Assembly (NCBI GenBank): GCA_964348185.1
Contig: CAYGBW010000027.1
Coordinates: forward strand, 1-6,787
DNA length: 6,787 bases
Direction: 5' to 3'
Source: CAYGBW01 sp964348185
GTDB taxonomy: Bacteria; Desulfobacterota; BSN033; WVXP01
How positions within the stretch are numbered: the first letter of the stretch is position 1; each line of letters begins with the position of its first letter. Below the pieces are notes generated by a model. The model made no database searches, had not been told where the DNA came from, and worked only from the letters and a program-made list of their open reading frames with translations. Made by a program: the position numbers and the translations under genes. Of the stretch, positions 6,080 through 6,787 are shown in pieces.

Positions 6080-6787
6080 GTGACTAAACCCTACCTAGAG
6101 CATGCAGGCAACATCCACTGCCTACCCATTTGTCACTATCGGATGGAGTATGCGCAATTGGTGTGTCGAGCCATCGAGGAAACCCGACCCCAGGCCATTG
6201 CGGTTGAATTGCCGGCGACATTGGAAAAGAGAATCCGTCAGGGGATCGGGCGGCTTCCCTTTCTCTCGGTTCTTTTGTATGAAAATGATAAGGGAGAATC
6301 GATTTACCTCCTCATCGAACCTGCCGATCCCCTGATCGAGGCCCTTCGTTATGGCCAGGAAAAAGGGATCCCCACCTTTTTTGTGGATGTCGATGCCGAC
6401 GAATACCCCCTTTTCAAGGATCCTCTACCCGATCCTTACGCCATCGTGCGCGTGGGTCATAGGGCCTATTATCAGAGCTTTAGGGACCATATGCTCGGTC
6501 GTCTGAAGAAATCGCCCCAAGACCAGATCCGCGAAAAGGGAATGGCCTTTCACCTCCAGCAAATCCAGGGAGAATTCTCCTCCATTCTCTTTGTCTGCGG
6601 CATGGTCCATTTGGAGGGGGTTCTGAGAGAGCTCTCTCTTCCACAGACTCAACCCCTGGGGCGAATTAGACGCCAGACTCTGCAGCTCTTTAACCTCCAT
6701 CGTGACAGCATGGGAGAGGTCCTGAGTGCCTTTCCGTTCCTGTCCGCCATTTACGAGTATCATCGAGGTGACCTTCCCCCTCAACCG
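6080..6787 (+). CDS. TIKI/TraB-superfamily-like (DUF5682-like) protein, partial at 3' end
   Basis: The frame starts with GTG at 6080, the only start after an in-frame TAG at 6056-6058, and remains open for all 236 codons to the window edge. AGGAAGG lies 11 bases upstream, a rather long spacing. No signal peptide or membrane helix is seen, so it is probably cytoplasmic. Two GX2H motifs occur: G10-N-I-H13, within NIHCLPICHY, and G174-M-V-H177, within ILFVCGMVHLEGV. Between them are E43 in AIAVELP, directly after the helix VCRAIEETRPQ, then IEPADP (79-84), a second strand GIPTFFVDVD (96-105) and R151 in REKGMAFHL. Two GX2H motifs plus a Glu and an Arg is the known signature of the TIKI/TraB/PrgY superfamily of putative metal-dependent hydrolases. 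The N-terminal LPICHY segment and the strand-helix-ELP pattern also recall DUF5682 proteins, found beside MoxR ATPases. It follows a MoxR ATPase gene, a likely partner. Activity and substrate are unknown; the family call is by eye. Confidence 0.7.
   Translation, partial: MTKPYLEHAGNIHCLPICHYRMEYAQLVCRAIEETRPQAIAVELPATLEKRIRQGIGRLPFLSVLLYENDKGESIYLLIEPADPLIEALRYGQEKGIPTFFVDVDADEYPLFKDPLPDPYAIVRVGHRAYYQSFRDHMLGRLKKSPQDQIREKGMAFHLQQIQGEFSSILFVCGMVHLEGVLRELSLPQTQPLGRIRRQTLQLFNLHRDSMGEVLSAFPFLSAIYEYHRGDLPPQP

Noticed and set aside
6102..6335. 77-codon forward frame near the right end
   Set aside because: It is out of frame with the longer open frame from 6080, which has coherent TIKI/TraB-like motifs. 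The 77-aa product is Arg/Ser/Pro-rich and looks like a shadow.
1..6787. CRISPR arrays, tRNA or rRNA genes, insertion sequences and attachment sites
   Set aside because: No regularly spaced repeats, tRNA-like cloverleaf, rRNA-like sequence, transposase motif or flanking inverted repeats could be seen on either strand.

Overview
This is a window of moderate-to-high GC DNA from a bacterium. Three adjacent type IV pilus minor-pilin genes point to a Gram-negative-type cell envelope. The overall flavour (pseudopilin cluster beside coaE, many GTG starts, strong GGAG-type ribosome binding sites) would fit Desulfobacterota, Nitrospirota or a related lineage. That placement is an impression only, because no rRNA or other phylogenetic marker is present.

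Left part (1-3660, + strand): three tightly packed genes for prepilin-like proteins. They are a PilV-like minor pilin (5-550), a PilW-like minor pilin with EF-hand-type calcium loops (563-1237), and a very large PilX-like protein (1243-3660, 805 aa) with a repetitive beta-rich centre and a possible jelly-roll C-terminal part. The gaps are 12 and 5 bases, so they are almost certainly one operon that begins upstream of the window. Together they probably form the priming or tip complex of a type IV pilus or related pseudopilus.

Middle (3661-4807): a 245-base gap carries a perfect 9-bp hairpin just upstream of coaE. coaE itself (3906-4535, +) encodes dephospho-CoA kinase, the last step of coenzyme A synthesis. 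A small unrecognised gene (86 aa, - strand, 4547-4807) converges on coaE with 11 bases between the stops.

Right part (4808-6787): a divergent intergenic region holds an inverted repeat and a good sigma70-type promoter with a perfect extended -10. The promoter drives a MoxR-type AAA+ ATPase gene (5044-5874). After a 205-base gap comes a gene that starts with GTG at 6080 and is still open at the window end (236 residues visible). Its product carries two GX2H motifs, a conserved-looking Glu and an Arg in the arrangement of the TIKI/TraB superfamily, and also resembles DUF5682-type proteins. MoxR ATPases usually work with a von Willebrand A (VWA) protein. An ATPase plus TIKI-like protein, with a VWA gene predicted just downstream, is the most interesting candidate system in the window.
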